Numbered from the stretch's first letter, positions 1-8,512 are shown. The stretch is 64,000 bases of DNA from Vibrio sp. BS-M-Sm-2 (GCF_041504345.1 NZ_CP167894.1:434001-498000); one strand, 5' to 3'. Notes: generated from the letters alone by a model not told the origin. A program made the numbers and translations.

Positions 1-125
1 ATAGAGATAGTATTCTCTGACAAAAGATTTCCGTAATGGTTGATAAAACCAACAAGGTATTGATGTTGTTCATCGACAACACCAATGCCTGTTTCAAAGT
101 TTTTATCCCAATTAAATAAATTCAT
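1..125 (-). CDS. Hemerythrin-domain protein, N-terminal part only
   Basis: The first 41 codons of a gene that runs off the left edge. The translation begins MNLFNWDKNFETGIGVVDEQ and continues with HQYLV. This is the typical bacteriohemerythrin opening: Trp near residue 6, then a DxxH-type segment whose His21 would be a di-iron ligand. The family binds O2 at a non-heme di-iron site, and in vibrios it is often fused to a GGDEF domain. Whether this copy is fused cannot be seen. The ATG at 123-125 has an AAGGG ribosome site a few bases upstream, which supports the start. Confidence 0.8.
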   Translation of the reverse strand, partial: MNLFNWDKNFETGIGVVDEQHQYLVGFINHYGNLLSENTIS

Positions 126-327
126 AGATCCCTTAGGGCCGATACCACCAGCACGATTTACATGCATATTCGGAGGTTATAGATACTCGAAAAATATAAC
201 CATCTTACCTGTGAGACTATTCGATTATTTGCTCCTTTTTATAAAAAGACGACGTTAAACATTATAAATATAGCGCGTCTTAAATCTGAGACACCCCCTT
301 TAACAAGAATGCCCCACCAAACCAACA

Positions 328-1536
328 TTAGAAATAATATTCCAACGCCATCTCAACAAAGTCGTCCTTACGAGCAAAGAACAACAAGTCCTCTGGGGTT
401 TCGTTCTCAAACAACCACGCGTTCAATCGCCACTTGAGGTTGTTGTTGATGCGACTTGAAGCTTCCAGTTTTGCACTGTAGACATCGCTGTTGTCCAAGT
501 CTTGCGTGATGCCTGTAAGTACCTCGGTGCCATCTTCATCGTTCAATTCGAAACGCGCCCCAAGAAACACATCGTTTTGGCCGATGGTTTGGGCGTTATT
601 GCCTCGGCTGTCATACAGATATTCAGCAATGAAGCCGATATCCCAGTATGATTCAAGCGCCCCCACCCATGTGTATTCAAAGCCTGTCGCTACGCCTGTG
701 TGGTTGTCGTAACTGTCGCGATAAATGCTTTCCAACTTCCATAACCAATCACCGATAATGCCTTGCACATCCAATCCGAAATGCTGCATTTGCGCGTAAT
801 ACGGCTTGAGTTCATTGCCTTCTACACGATAATAAGGGTCGCGATTGGTGCCGCCTAGGTAACTTAAACCGACATCCCAATCGCCGTACATTTGGCTATA
901 GCGCAGTGCCACATCGACGTGCTTTTCTTCTCTTGAAGATTCGTAAAGCGCATCGTCCGATACAGGTACAGTAGGCCTTAATCGACCGTCTTCACCTGCA
1001 AAGGTACGCTCACGAAAATACGGCAGTAACATGGCATCGATGGTTCCCCAGTCTTTAATCGAGGTGAAGTGCACCATCGGCTGACCTAACTTGGATTCAC
1101 CATCGACCGATTCAATGGCATCAGTTTGGTTTACCACATCTACTAAATGCGCCGATTCGGTCACGCCCCAGAACACTTTGCCAACACCCGCTCGCAGTTC
1201 GTAGTCATCCCAATAATTGAGATACAGAGCTTCACGAACGTCGCCATGGGTTCGCTCATCATCTTCGCTGTCTAGGCGATAAAACGGGGTGAAGGTAAAG
1301 CTGCCGTTGCCCTCCTCTTGCTCCCAGTAAAATTCTGGCTGCAACACCAGTGAGCTTTGTCCTTTATCTTGCCCTTGCAAACCGTCACTAAAGAACTGCC
1401 TGTGTTCAAGGTTCACCTGCCCTGAAAGATCCGGACTAAAGCCTGCCGCCACACAAGGCAGCGACACCTGCATAAGCCCGACGGTCACTGCCAAAGTTAA
1501 GGATAACTGGGTTCCTGTTGCCACAATCCTTTTCAT
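328..1536 (-). CDS. Outer-membrane beta-barrel protein of an RND/LolA-like cluster
   Basis: 402 residues with a signal peptide (basic start, hydrophobic core to about residue 30, VAA cleavage region). The rest alternates polar and hydrophobic residues with many Trp and Tyr, and the protein ends in an aromatic strand, ALEYYF, the usual beta-signal of outer-membrane barrels. It is the last gene of the run regulator-permease-LolA-like-barrel, starting 9 bases after the LolA-like gene, so it is probably co-transcribed. Similar clusters (for example DUF1302/DUF1329 proteins beside MMPL permeases) suggest a channel for moving a hydrophobic compound across the envelope. That role is inference; no substrate is visible. 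Confidence 0.75.
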   Translation of the reverse strand: MKRIVATGTQLSLTLAVTVGLMQVSLPCVAAGFSPDLSGQVNLEHRQFFSDGLQGQDKGQSSLVLQPEFYWEQEEGNGSFTFTPFYRLDSEDDERTHGDVREALYLNYWDDYELRAGVGKVFWGVTESAHLVDVVNQTDAIESVDGESKLGQPMVHFTSIKDWGTIDAMLLPYFRERTFAGEDGRLRPTVPVSDDALYESSREEKHVDVALRYSQMYGDWDVGLSYLGGTNRDPYYRVEGNELKPYYAQMQHFGLDVQGIIGDWLWKLESIYRDSYDNHTGVATGFEYTWVGALESYWDIGFIAEYLYDSRGNNAQTIGQNDVFLGARFELNDEDGTEVLTGITQDLDNSDVYSAKLEASSRINNNLKWRLNAWLFENETPEDLLFFARKDDFVEMALEYYF

Positions 1537-1545
1537 ATTCCTGCC

Positions 1546-2337
1546 TTATTTTGCACGTTTAAGTGTGTTCTTTTGAAAATCCTTGTCTTTAAGACCGGTC
1601 TGGAAGGCTAAATCTGTCGTGGTTAATACCGTACTTTTGCCTGTTTGATGGTTTTGCATCGACATGGTGTGAGCGCGCCAGTATTGGTTTAGGTATTGTT
1701 TGTAGTCTTGGAACGACAGGGTTTTGAGCAATGCACCTTTTCGGTCGTAAAACTCCACTTGAACGGGGCGGTAATATTGTTGATCTAGCCATACTTTTTG
1801 CATGGTGTAGCCGGAGTTTTTATCGGTCGGAACTTGCTCTAATACAAAGGTATCCACGCCTTCAATTTTGGCGTCTTCAATGTAGTTGAAGGTGTACTTT
1901 TCTAGCTCAAACGAACTCAAATCTTCGTAAGCAAATTCACTGCCCATAAACGGGCCTGACTTGTTGCGTGAAGAGATGCGCTTTACACGTTTCAATGCAG
2001 GCAGATACAACCATTGGTCATCCGATTTAGTGATATGTGAATGATTCAAGAAAGCCGTACCTTTTACGTCGCGAGGCTCATCAAAAATCGTCAGCCCTTT
2101 ATCGCCATCGTCATCCACTTCTAACGACTTCAATCGCATTAGGCGTGTGCTGCTTTCGCCCTGTTTGTTGCGAAGCAACATTTCCATGGTTGCGACAGAA
2201 TCGCCCCACCCGACATCAACCGCTTTACGTTGCTCGGCAATTTCTAAGCCTTTCGCCGGGTCAGCCATAGTAGGGAAAGCGACAAACGCGCCCATAGTAA
2301 ATAGTGTCGTAACGAGAGTTTGTTTAATGATTTTCAT
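1546..2337 (-). CDS. Periplasmic LolA-like protein (outer-membrane lipoprotein-sorting family)
   Basis: 263 residues with a clear signal peptide ending near TMA-D at residue 26. The body matches the LolA-like family annotated as outer membrane lipoprotein-sorting protein: a central stretch with DDQWLYLPALKRVKRI, then SGPFMGSEFAYEDL, which I recognise as family signatures. Such proteins have a half-open barrel that can hold a lipid or acyl chain, and they commonly sit next to MMPL/RND permeases. It lies 44 bases after the permease gene and 9 bases before the barrel gene, so the three probably form one transcript. It is likely a periplasmic carrier between permease and outer-membrane protein; the cargo is unknown. 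Confidence 0.8.
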   Translation of the reverse strand: MKIIKQTLVTTLFTMGAFVAFPTMADPAKGLEIAEQRKAVDVGWGDSVATMEMLLRNKQGESSTRLMRLKSLEVDDDGDKGLTIFDEPRDVKGTAFLNHSHITKSDDQWLYLPALKRVKRISSRNKSGPFMGSEFAYEDLSSFELEKYTFNYIEDAKIEGVDTFVLEQVPTDKNSGYTMQKVWLDQQYYRPVQVEFYDRKGALLKTLSFQDYKQYLNQYWRAHTMSMQNHQTGKSTVLTTTDLAFQTGLKDKDFQKNTLKRAK

Positions 2338-2381
2338 AAATTTCTCCTTGAGTCAGCCGACCGCAGCAGGCTGACGTTTCC

Positions 2382-4835
2382 TTATTTGGTCGATGTAGTC
2401 AGTTCGGCTGTCGAGCTAGGCTGTGGCTTGGTGTCATGCTTTGATTCGTGCTGAGTTTTAACTGAATAGTGGGTCTGTTTGTCGAAGATCATCAGTAAGC
2501 TCGGTAGCAAGATGAAGTCGACCACCAGCGCAATGAAAATCACAATCGCGCTGAGTAAGCCCATGTCGGAATTGAGTCTGAAGCTCGACATCGCCAGTAC
2601 AGAGAAACCCGCCACGAGTACGACTGTGGTGATCCACAATGCACGGCCAACGGTGTGGAAGGCGTAACGAACCGCTTCTTCTGCTGATTTCCCTTCGATT
2701 CTGGCGCGTTGGTATTTACTTAAGAAATGCACTGCATCATCGACCACGATACCCAACGTAAGCGTGACCACGACTGACAAACCCAAGTTGATTTCACCCG
2801 AAATAAGCGCCCATAAACCAAAGCCGATAATCGCCGGGGCAATGTTCGGTACTAAACTGATGATGCCCAAGCGAACCGAGCGCAGTGCGAAGGTCATCAG
2901 GCCAGAGATAAGCACTAAGGTGATTGGCAGAGTCGATAGCATGCTCGCCATGTTGGTTTCGCCAATGTGAGCAAACATCAATGACGGACTGGATGCGACC
3001 ACTTCATATTGCGGCGCATTAGCGGCAAACCATGAGTAGATGCGCTCTTCGAGTTCAACCAATTCCACACTGCCTAGGTTGTCCACCGTCAGCACCATTT
3101 TGATCGATGATTTATCGACGTTGATCTGGTTGTTCAAGTCCAAGCCATAAGGCAGAGACATCTCGTAAAGCAGTAGATATTGCGCGGCGAGTTCACGGTT
3201 AAGTGGCAGTTGGTAGTAGCGATCGTCGTCACCATGCATGTTCTTATTCAAACGCATGTAAACATCGGAAAGTGTGGCGACATGGTCGGTTTCTGGTTGA
3301 ACGCGTAGCCAATCGGTAAAGTCACCAATCGCTTGTAAGAACACAGGATCGGCAATCGCTTGAGACTCATTGGTTTTGACTGCGATGCTGATGGTTGTCA
3401 TGCCGCTTACGGTCTCTTCCATGAAGTCGGCTGCTTGTCTGAACTCACTTGAGGTATCGAAATACTTCACCGATTCGTCATTCACTTTATTCAATGGAAT
3501 TAACGCGGCAGCGCCAACAATCACTAAGGTAGAAATAGGCAGCAGTGCTTTGCGGTTCGCAACCACAAAATCACCCAGCTTATCCATGAAAGTCACTTTA
3601 TCTGCCGCTAATGGGTTTACTGGCAAGCTCTTAACTGGCAAAAGTTTTAACAGCGCAGGAAGCATAGTCACTGATAGGAAACACGCGATGATCACGCCCA
3701 ATGCCGACAAGTTACCGAAGTCTCGCAATACTGGAGAGTCCGACATATTCATCATCAAGAAGCCAATCGCGGTGGTGACAGAAGTAATTAAGATCGGCAT
3801 CGCGTTCAACTTGATGCTGTATTGAATGGCTTGTGCTTTCTCCATCCCGCGCTGCATGGCTTGTCTCATGGTCACAATCACGTGAACACAATCAGCAACG
3901 GCAAGGGTTAGCACTAAGGTCGGAACGTTGACCGTTGCGGTGCTAAGGAACATCCCTGCCCAGCCAGACAAACCCATGGTCGCAACAATCGAAGAGATAA
4001 TCACAACTAAGGTAGCCACCACGCTAAAGAACGAGCGCAACATAAAGGTCAGGAACACCAACACCACCAACAGCATTAATGGCACCAGTGTTGAGCTGTC
4101 CTCTTGAGCCGAAGTCATAAAGGCGTTGTTCATGGCAATGATGCCCGCTTTATGGAATTCGACATTAGGGTAATCGGCTTGGTACTTGGCGATCATAGTA
4201 TTGATAGCCGCGATTACTTCTTGCACTTCCGCAGTTTTATCCACTTCAGGCAATTGCACGGTCACGTTCACAATCGTCACATCGCCAGAGGCTGAGACTA
4301 ATGCGTTTTTAAGCAGAGGTTCATTGAGGGCGATCTGTTTAACTTTGGCGATTCGCTCTGGTGTGTGCTCATATTCTTCATACAGCAGGTCTTCTACCAA
4401 GAGGTCATCTTCAACGGCTTCGGTATGCTGATAATTGGCAAGCGAATCGACACGGCTTGAGTACGGGATCTGCCACGCATCGACCGTGAGGTTTTGAATT
4501 AGAGTGAGGGTTACTGGGGTGAAGACATTGCCATCTTCAGGGGCGACAACAATCGCGAGGTTGTCGGTTTTTGCAAAAGTGGTTTGAATTTCATCGAACG
4601 CCATCAACTGTTTGTTGGTGCCTTCGAAGAAGATGTTGTAGTCCCCTCTAAAGTAGAGGTTCTTTGCCCCAAAAGCAGAGAGCATGATGATTGAAAAAAC
4701 CACCAGCAGAACGATAAACGAACGCTTGGTCGGTATTGAGTGCCAACTGTTATTTAGATCAGTGTTTGCGTTATCGACATTACGGTTATCTCGATTTTGC
4801 TGATCGAAAGCGGGCTTCTGGCTGTCATGTTTCAT
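2382..4835 (-). CDS. MMPL/RND-family transport permease
   Basis: About 817 residues. One N-terminal membrane helix (near residue 40) and a large periplasmic loop are followed by a helix bundle at about 250-410, a second periplasmic loop, and another bundle at about 640-790: the two-fold repeat of MMPL/RND permeases. The family moves lipids or other hydrophobic molecules using the proton gradient. A start 12 bases further upstream is possible, but the ATG at 4833-4835 has GGAG six bases before it and is preferred. One TetR-type palindrome lies just upstream of the ribosome site and another 110 bases further. It heads the run permease, LolA-like protein, barrel protein. Confidence 0.85.
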   Translation of the reverse strand: MKHDSQKPAFDQQNRDNRNVDNANTDLNNSWHSIPTKRSFIVLLVVFSIIMLSAFGAKNLYFRGDYNIFFEGTNKQLMAFDEIQTTFAKTDNLAIVVAPEDGNVFTPVTLTLIQNLTVDAWQIPYSSRVDSLANYQHTEAVEDDLLVEDLLYEEYEHTPERIAKVKQIALNEPLLKNALVSASGDVTIVNVTVQLPEVDKTAEVQEVIAAINTMIAKYQADYPNVEFHKAGIIAMNNAFMTSAQEDSSTLVPLMLLVVLVFLTFMLRSFFSVVATLVVIISSIVATMGLSGWAGMFLSTATVNVPTLVLTLAVADCVHVIVTMRQAMQRGMEKAQAIQYSIKLNAMPILITSVTTAIGFLMMNMSDSPVLRDFGNLSALGVIIACFLSVTMLPALLKLLPVKSLPVNPLAADKVTFMDKLGDFVVANRKALLPISTLVIVGAAALIPLNKVNDESVKYFDTSSEFRQAADFMEETVSGMTTISIAVKTNESQAIADPVFLQAIGDFTDWLRVQPETDHVATLSDVYMRLNKNMHGDDDRYYQLPLNRELAAQYLLLYEMSLPYGLDLNNQINVDKSSIKMVLTVDNLGSVELVELEERIYSWFAANAPQYEVVASSPSLMFAHIGETNMASMLSTLPITLVLISGLMTFALRSVRLGIISLVPNIAPAIIGFGLWALISGEINLGLSVVVTLTLGIVVDDAVHFLSKYQRARIEGKSAEEAVRYAFHTVGRALWITTVVLVAGFSVLAMSSFRLNSDMGLLSAIVIFIALVVDFILLPSLLMIFDKQTHYSVKTQHESKHDTKPQPSSTAELTTSTK

Positions 4836-4850
4836 CACAGTCTCCATTTG

Positions 4851-4863
4851 TGACGATTCGTCA
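4851..4863. promoter_or_regulatory. Putative TetR operator 1
   Basis: TGACGATTCGTCA, a perfect inverted repeat of TGACGA around one central base. It sits 15 bases upstream of the permease start, where a bound repressor would block transcription. The same word recurs at three other places around the TetR gene. The assignment to this TetR is inference. Confidence 0.65.
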
Positions 4864-4961
4864 TATTTGTGTCATAAAAAGCCAACCGAAGCTGACAAAA
4901 GACACAATTCTTAGTCAAACACTCAAGAAACCAAAACTACAGTCGGTTAATCTCAAGTTTG

Positions 4962-4974
4962 TGACGAATCGTCA
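4962..4974. promoter_or_regulatory. Putative TetR operator 2
   Basis: TGACGAATCGTCA, the same perfect 13-bp inverted repeat, in the gap between the end of the TetR gene and the permease start. It lies 111 bases from operator 1, centre to centre. Confidence 0.65.
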
Positions 4975-5017
4975 AAAATGGTTATTAATAAACCCACATG
5001 AGTGGGCTTAATAGAAG

Positions 5018-5803
5018 CTATCGACCTACTGATTCTAAGTAAGCGATCTCTTCGCTGAACAGTTCTTGTTCTACACGGCGCCAGGTTTTGCGGTAATCCC
5101 AATCACTCGAAAGGGGCTGCCAGTTGAGGCCGTCTAAAATCATGTTCGCGTTATGTAATACTGAATACGGGTCTTGTAACCGCTTGATACAATGACTGTT
5201 TGAAGCATTCTGAGACAAAGCATTTGAACCAAATGCGATTGACCAGTTGGCGAACACGATGGCATCTGAACCCACGCCAGAAGAGAACTTTAGGTCACCG
5301 GCTTCTACTGCTTGATTGACGAGCAGATCCGCTTGTTCGATAACGATCTCTTCTAATTGATTCATCTCGGCCACGCGTGCACTGGAGGCTTTCTCTAGTA
5401 CCCACGGGCTTTTAGCCATGATCGCGCAAGTTGATAATACCGGTTCCATACGAGCATAAACTCGGTACGCAACGTGCAATGCGACAATCTTTTCGCGTGA
5501 GTTGCCTTCAAACTCTCCAGAACGAGCAAACATCAATGCCTCGGTCTTTAAAGAGTGAATACACAAGGCTAAAACTACGTCTTCTTTGCTGCAAAAGTGA
5601 TTATATATCGTACCTTTAGAATAAGAGCTTGCCGCCGTTAGCCTATCCATCGTCAGGTTTCCGAACCCTTGTTCTCGAACCAGATCTTTCGCTAACAACA
5701 TCAATTCTACTTCTCGGTCTGCGATAGACTGCTGCTTTTTAGACAACACGCCTTTGCAACCAAAGATACCTTGTTTATCGCCTTTACAACCAAAGCCAAA
5801 CAT
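5018..5803 (-). CDS. TetR-family transcriptional regulator
   Basis: 261 residues, longer than the usual 190-220. A TetR DNA-binding domain lies at about residues 25-75, with the helix-turn-helix LTMDRLTAASSYSKGTIYNH. The C-terminal ligand region is not recognisable by eye. The first 18 residues contain the doublet FGCKG...FGCKG (Cys6 and Cys16), which is unusual for the family. The gene lies upstream of and in line with the permease cluster. Four copies of a TGACGA-type palindrome flank it, two before its own start and two before the permease, so it probably represses itself and the cluster. The ATG has GAGA six bases upstream. Confidence 0.9.
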   Translation of the reverse strand: MFGFGCKGDKQGIFGCKGVLSKKQQSIADREVELMLLAKDLVREQGFGNLTMDRLTAASSYSKGTIYNHFCSKEDVVLALCIHSLKTEALMFARSGEFEGNSREKIVALHVAYRVYARMEPVLSTCAIMAKSPWVLEKASSARVAEMNQLEEIVIEQADLLVNQAVEAGDLKFSSGVGSDAIVFANWSIAFGSNALSQNASNSHCIKRLQDPYSVLHNANMILDGLNWQPLSSDWDYRKTWRRVEQELFSEEIAYLESVGR

Positions 5804-5915
5804 AATTTCTCAGTCCGTATTTTAGCTTAGCTATTATCTAAGCTTCGCCAGTATTTAAAACGCTCCTGTCCAATATATTAACACGAATAGTAAATTCATG
5901 TAGTTAACCATTTTA

Positions 5916-5928
5916 TGACGTTTCGTCA
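5916..5928. promoter_or_regulatory. Putative TetR operator 3
   Basis: TGACGTTTCGTCA, 13 bp, with arms TGACG/CGTCA; one position per arm departs from the two sites near the permease. It lies about 115 bases upstream of the TetR start, suggesting autoregulation. Confidence 0.55.
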
Positions 5929-5932
5929 TTTC

Positions 5933-5945
5933 TGACTTATCGTCA
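5933..5945. promoter_or_regulatory. Putative TetR operator 4, degenerate
   Basis: TGACTTATCGTCA, whose right arm is intact (TCGTCA) and left arm partial (TGAC). It is 17 bases from operator 3, centre to centre, so two dimers could bind side by side on the same face or overlap. Confidence 0.45.
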
Positions 5946-6357
5946 TAATAGCGCAAATATTGATCATATCAAGGTGTTTTATAAATTAAATATAACTTAT
6001 GAATGGATGGATAAATATGTCAACAAGTAGATAGAGAAGTCATCAACAGTCACTAGAGAGAGAAGATAGGCGCTTTCATGAAGAGAACACGAAAGGTGAG
6101 AAGCTCATTCTTTACGTTAATAGACCACGTTATTTTAAGCCTTAGTGCAGAATCAGACCCGAAAAAGACGGCCGTAAAACCCACCTTTAGCCACCTTCTG
6201 ACCTAGAATGAATGAGTGTAGGCTTACTTTTTAGGGCAGACCTCTCCTTATGGTCAATATTTGGCTTACTAATGTCGTTTTCTGTTAAGTTGCTATAAAT
6301 TCGGTAAGGGGTGACTTACAATAGTGACAACGACTTACCTTTTTTGAGAACACGATA

Positions 6358-7167
6358 TTGAGCGCCAAATATTCTTATTTAGCTTGGCAAGTGAATACTT
6401 CTAGCCCGGCAGAAAAGCTGGTTTTATTGATGCTTGCAGATGGTGCTGACGAATTCGGCTACACCAATGTGTGCCTGCAAACGGCAGGTCAGCTTTGTGC
6501 TCTATCTACGTTTGGTTTAGCCGACTGCCTTAAGTGTTTAGTCGACCAAGGTTTCCTCGATAAGGTGAAAGTAGATTATCGAGATAAAAAAGAGATTCAC
6601 GTTTTCAAAATGCTCATTGAGCAAGAGCAAGCTACGGCGCACGTTGAGGTTCAACCGACCAATAGTATTCCGGTCTACTCTACTGCACCTGCACCTGCAC
6701 CTGCACCTGCACCTGCACCTGCACCTGCACCTGCACCTGCACCCAAGTTTCAGCCTGCTCCGGCGCCAATGCAACACATGCAGCATGCCCCTCGCCCACA
6801 AGGCCGAGGCTCAATGAACAGCAACACCGTCTCTACTCATGATCTCAACGAAGAAGAGATACCATCATGGGCAGAACGCGCGTTTAAATTCTCCGGCCTT
6901 GCCGGTGACCATAGTTTAGTATGGAAGAAATTTGTCCTCTGGTATAAAGCCAAAGCCAATGAACTAATGCCACTATCTCGCATCGAATCTAAGTTGCAGT
7001 ATTGGTTAGTTAACGAGAAGCAAAATGAAAGACAACAACAGCAGAAGACCTCTCAATATTCAGGAAATGCAGGACAAGCTCAAGGAAATGGGTATCGACA
7101 AAAGCTTAGCCCATCTGAACGCTTCAGGCAGCAGCTCATTCAAAAAGGCAAAAAGCCAACCTTCTGA
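6358..7167 (+). CDS. DnaT-like replication protein with N-terminal winged helix
   Basis: 269 residues. The N-terminal part (about 1-85) looks like the winged-helix region of phage replication initiators (KLVLLMLADGADEFGY, then a two-helix segment). A proline-alanine linker follows, and a C-terminal part (about 175-225: WKKFVLWYKAKANELM, then KLQYWLVNEKQ) resembles the single-strand-binding domain of primosomal DnaT. The start is TTG; an in-frame stop lies 33 bases upstream and no ATG or GTG occurs before residue 25. Its last 143 bases overlap the next gene in another frame. Together they resemble a phage O/P or dnaT/dnaC pair, but no DnaC-type ATPase follows. The replication role is inference from domain likeness. 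Confidence 0.7.
   Translation: MSAKYSYLAWQVNTSSPAEKLVLLMLADGADEFGYTNVCLQTAGQLCALSTFGLADCLKCLVDQGFLDKVKVDYRDKKEIHVFKMLIEQEQATAHVEVQPTNSIPVYSTAPAPAPAPAPAPAPAPAPAPKFQPAPAPMQHMQHAPRPQGRGSMNSNTVSTHDLNEEEIPSWAERAFKFSGLAGDHSLVWKKFVLWYKAKANELMPLSRIESKLQYWLVNEKQNERQQQQKTSQYSGNAGQAQGNGYRQKLSPSERFRQQLIQKGKKPTF
6685..6744 (+). repeat. Hexanucleotide repeat (GCACCT)9 plus one variant
   Basis: Nine perfect GCACCT units followed by GCACCC, coding ten Ala-Pro pairs in the linker of the DnaT-like protein. Six-base units keep the frame, so copy-number change would alter linker length only. Confidence 0.95.
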
Positions 7168-7864
7168 GCCAGCTCCGGACGTTCAACCTAAAGCTCCACT
7201 AGTACCTGAAGTGATTGAAGCACAAAGTACCGATGTGAAAGTAGCTGCGGCACAAGCTGCAGGTTCAGGTGCGTCTCAACAAGTGCCTGTTGTTGATCAA
7301 GATCCTGCAGAATTAGAGCTCACAGATTGGTGTGTCCATGTGTTTGGTTCTTTCTTGAGCGTGTACGAAACACAGTGGGAATACCAATATGGTAGTGAGC
7401 CAAGTGGTAAATTCATTGAGTTTGCCAACTCTGTTGATTCAGACGGCCTTAACCGCGTGCTAATGCACTGTCATGAGCGTATTCAACTTGGCAACAGCTG
7501 GCCGCCGCAAATGGGTGAACTTTGGATCCTTAAAGATTCACTGACTGAAGAAGAACTGCTGGATAGCCGTATTCGTGTGTTATCGCGTACTGCCGCTAAC
7601 AAGATTGAAAAGTGGCTTATCCAAAACAAGCTGTACGATTTAAAGCGTACGGCTGAAAACAAGCTTGATGGTCTGTTTAAAAAGTACTACTTGGAAGCAA
7701 AGCGTTTAGATGAGAAAGGCATGCTTGAAACAGAATTACCGCAATTCCTTCTTGCTGCTAACTCAGTGAAGAACCTTAACGACTTGAAGCGCGAAGAGTA
7801 CGAAAGCCAACACGGCAAAGCGATTAACCCAAGAATCCAGCGTATTCTGAACAGTAAAAAGTAA
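7025..7864 (+). CDS. Putative helicase-recruiting protein, possibly lambda P-like
   Basis: 279 residues, no signal peptide or membrane segment. An N-terminal disordered stretch (to about residue 95, rich in Ala, Pro, Ser) is followed by a helical domain with CVHVFGSFLSVYETQWEYQY and a WPPQMGELWIL segment. The latter recalls the PSPGQF region of lambda P, which delivers DnaB helicase. That likeness is weak and seen by eye only. The gene overlaps the DnaT-like gene by 143 bases in a different frame, so the two are surely co-translated. A second possible start is the ATG at 7067. A strong terminator follows at 7924. Confidence 0.55.
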   Translation: MKDNNSRRPLNIQEMQDKLKEMGIDKSLAHLNASGSSSFKKAKSQPSEPAPDVQPKAPLVPEVIEAQSTDVKVAAAQAAGSGASQQVPVVDQDPAELELTDWCVHVFGSFLSVYETQWEYQYGSEPSGKFIEFANSVDSDGLNRVLMHCHERIQLGNSWPPQMGELWILKDSLTEEELLDSRIRVLSRTAANKIEKWLIQNKLYDLKRTAENKLDGLFKKYYLEAKRLDEKGMLETELPQFLLAANSVKNLNDLKREEYESQHGKAINPRIQRILNSKK

Positions 7865-7923
7865 CCATCCGCTAGCTATCTGTTATAAGAAAACAGAGTT
7901 GCGATTACACGGTTAACAGATAC

Positions 7924-7954
7924 AAAAATGCCAGCTATCAAGCTGGCATTTTTT
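7924..7954. terminator. Intrinsic terminator, bidirectional
   Basis: A perfect 13-bp stem around AAAATGCCAGCT with a four-base loop and T runs on both strands. It serves the replication-like pair and, on the other strand, the barrel gene ending at 8018. Confidence 0.9.
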
Positions 7955-8017
7955 ATGAATTCTTACGAACTCTTTAACGACTATCCGACCGATATTTACG
8001 ATCGTTTCACTGATTAA

Positions 8018-8512
8018 TTACAGTAGGTGGATAGTTGCGTTTAGCGTGAATACGCCAGAGTCGTCATCTTTCATTTTGAAGTTTTGGTAGCTAGCGCCTA
8101 CAGATAGTGGGCCAAAGATGAAGTATTCAGCGCCGACACCGTACATTACATCTTCTCCTGATTGCTTGAAGCCGTCAGATTTAAGATCGTAAGAGTGAAC
8201 ACCAGCCTTCGCGTATACGTGAAGAGGACCGAAGTCGATGCTTGGTTTGATCGCTAGGTAAGCAGTGCTTGCATCTAGGTTTGTAAGGTCACGGTTGCCG
8301 TACTTAACGCTGTCGAAAGAACCTAGGTCCCAGTAACCCGCTTCAATACCAATTAGTGGCAGGATGCCTGTACCCACGTGGATACCCATCGCTGTTTCTT
8401 CTTCATTACCTAATGAGTTTTGACCACCCATTACGCCGCCGTACAACCAAGAATCAGCCATTGCTGTTGAAGATGCACCTAGCAGTGCTAGTGCCAATAA
8501 CGTTTTTTTCAT
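8018..8512 (-). CDS. Small outer-membrane beta-barrel protein
   Basis: 164 residues with a signal peptide cleaved near AMA-D (residue 20). The mature part has about eight amphipathic strands (GIEAGYWDLG, LHVYAKAGVHSY, YGVGAEYFIFGPLSVGASYQNF) and ends in a strand TLNATIHLL. This fits the OmpA-like eight-strand barrel family of unknown function. It stands alone between a terminator and hrpA. Confidence 0.8.
   Translation of the reverse strand: MKKTLLALALLGASSTAMADSWLYGGVMGGQNSLGNEEETAMGIHVGTGILPLIGIEAGYWDLGSFDSVKYGNRDLTNLDASTAYLAIKPSIDFGPLHVYAKAGVHSYDLKSDGFKQSGEDVMYGVGAEYFIFGPLSVGASYQNFKMKDDDSGVFTLNATIHLL

Larger units (their letters stand above)
5804..6357. other. Intergenic region, 554 bp, between the TetR gene and the DnaT-like gene
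   Basis: Holds two TetR-type palindromes (5916-5945) on the left. On the right there is a possible extended -10 element, TGC-TATAAA at 6291-6299, upstream of the DnaT-like gene, and a small inverted repeat GTAAG-N6-CTTAC at 6304-6319. No credible reading frame, RNA gene or terminator is visible in the middle. Confidence 0.5.

Noticed and set aside
3370..3825. 151-codon plus-strand frame inside the RND permease gene
   Set aside because: Antisense shadow of a membrane protein gene; no ribosome site and no recognisable features.
6538..6801. 87-codon frame on the minus strand and 66-codon frame on the plus strand across the Ala-Pro repeat
   Set aside because: They exist only because a hexanucleotide repeat is open in several frames (Cys-Arg and Leu-His runs). 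They have no ribosome site.
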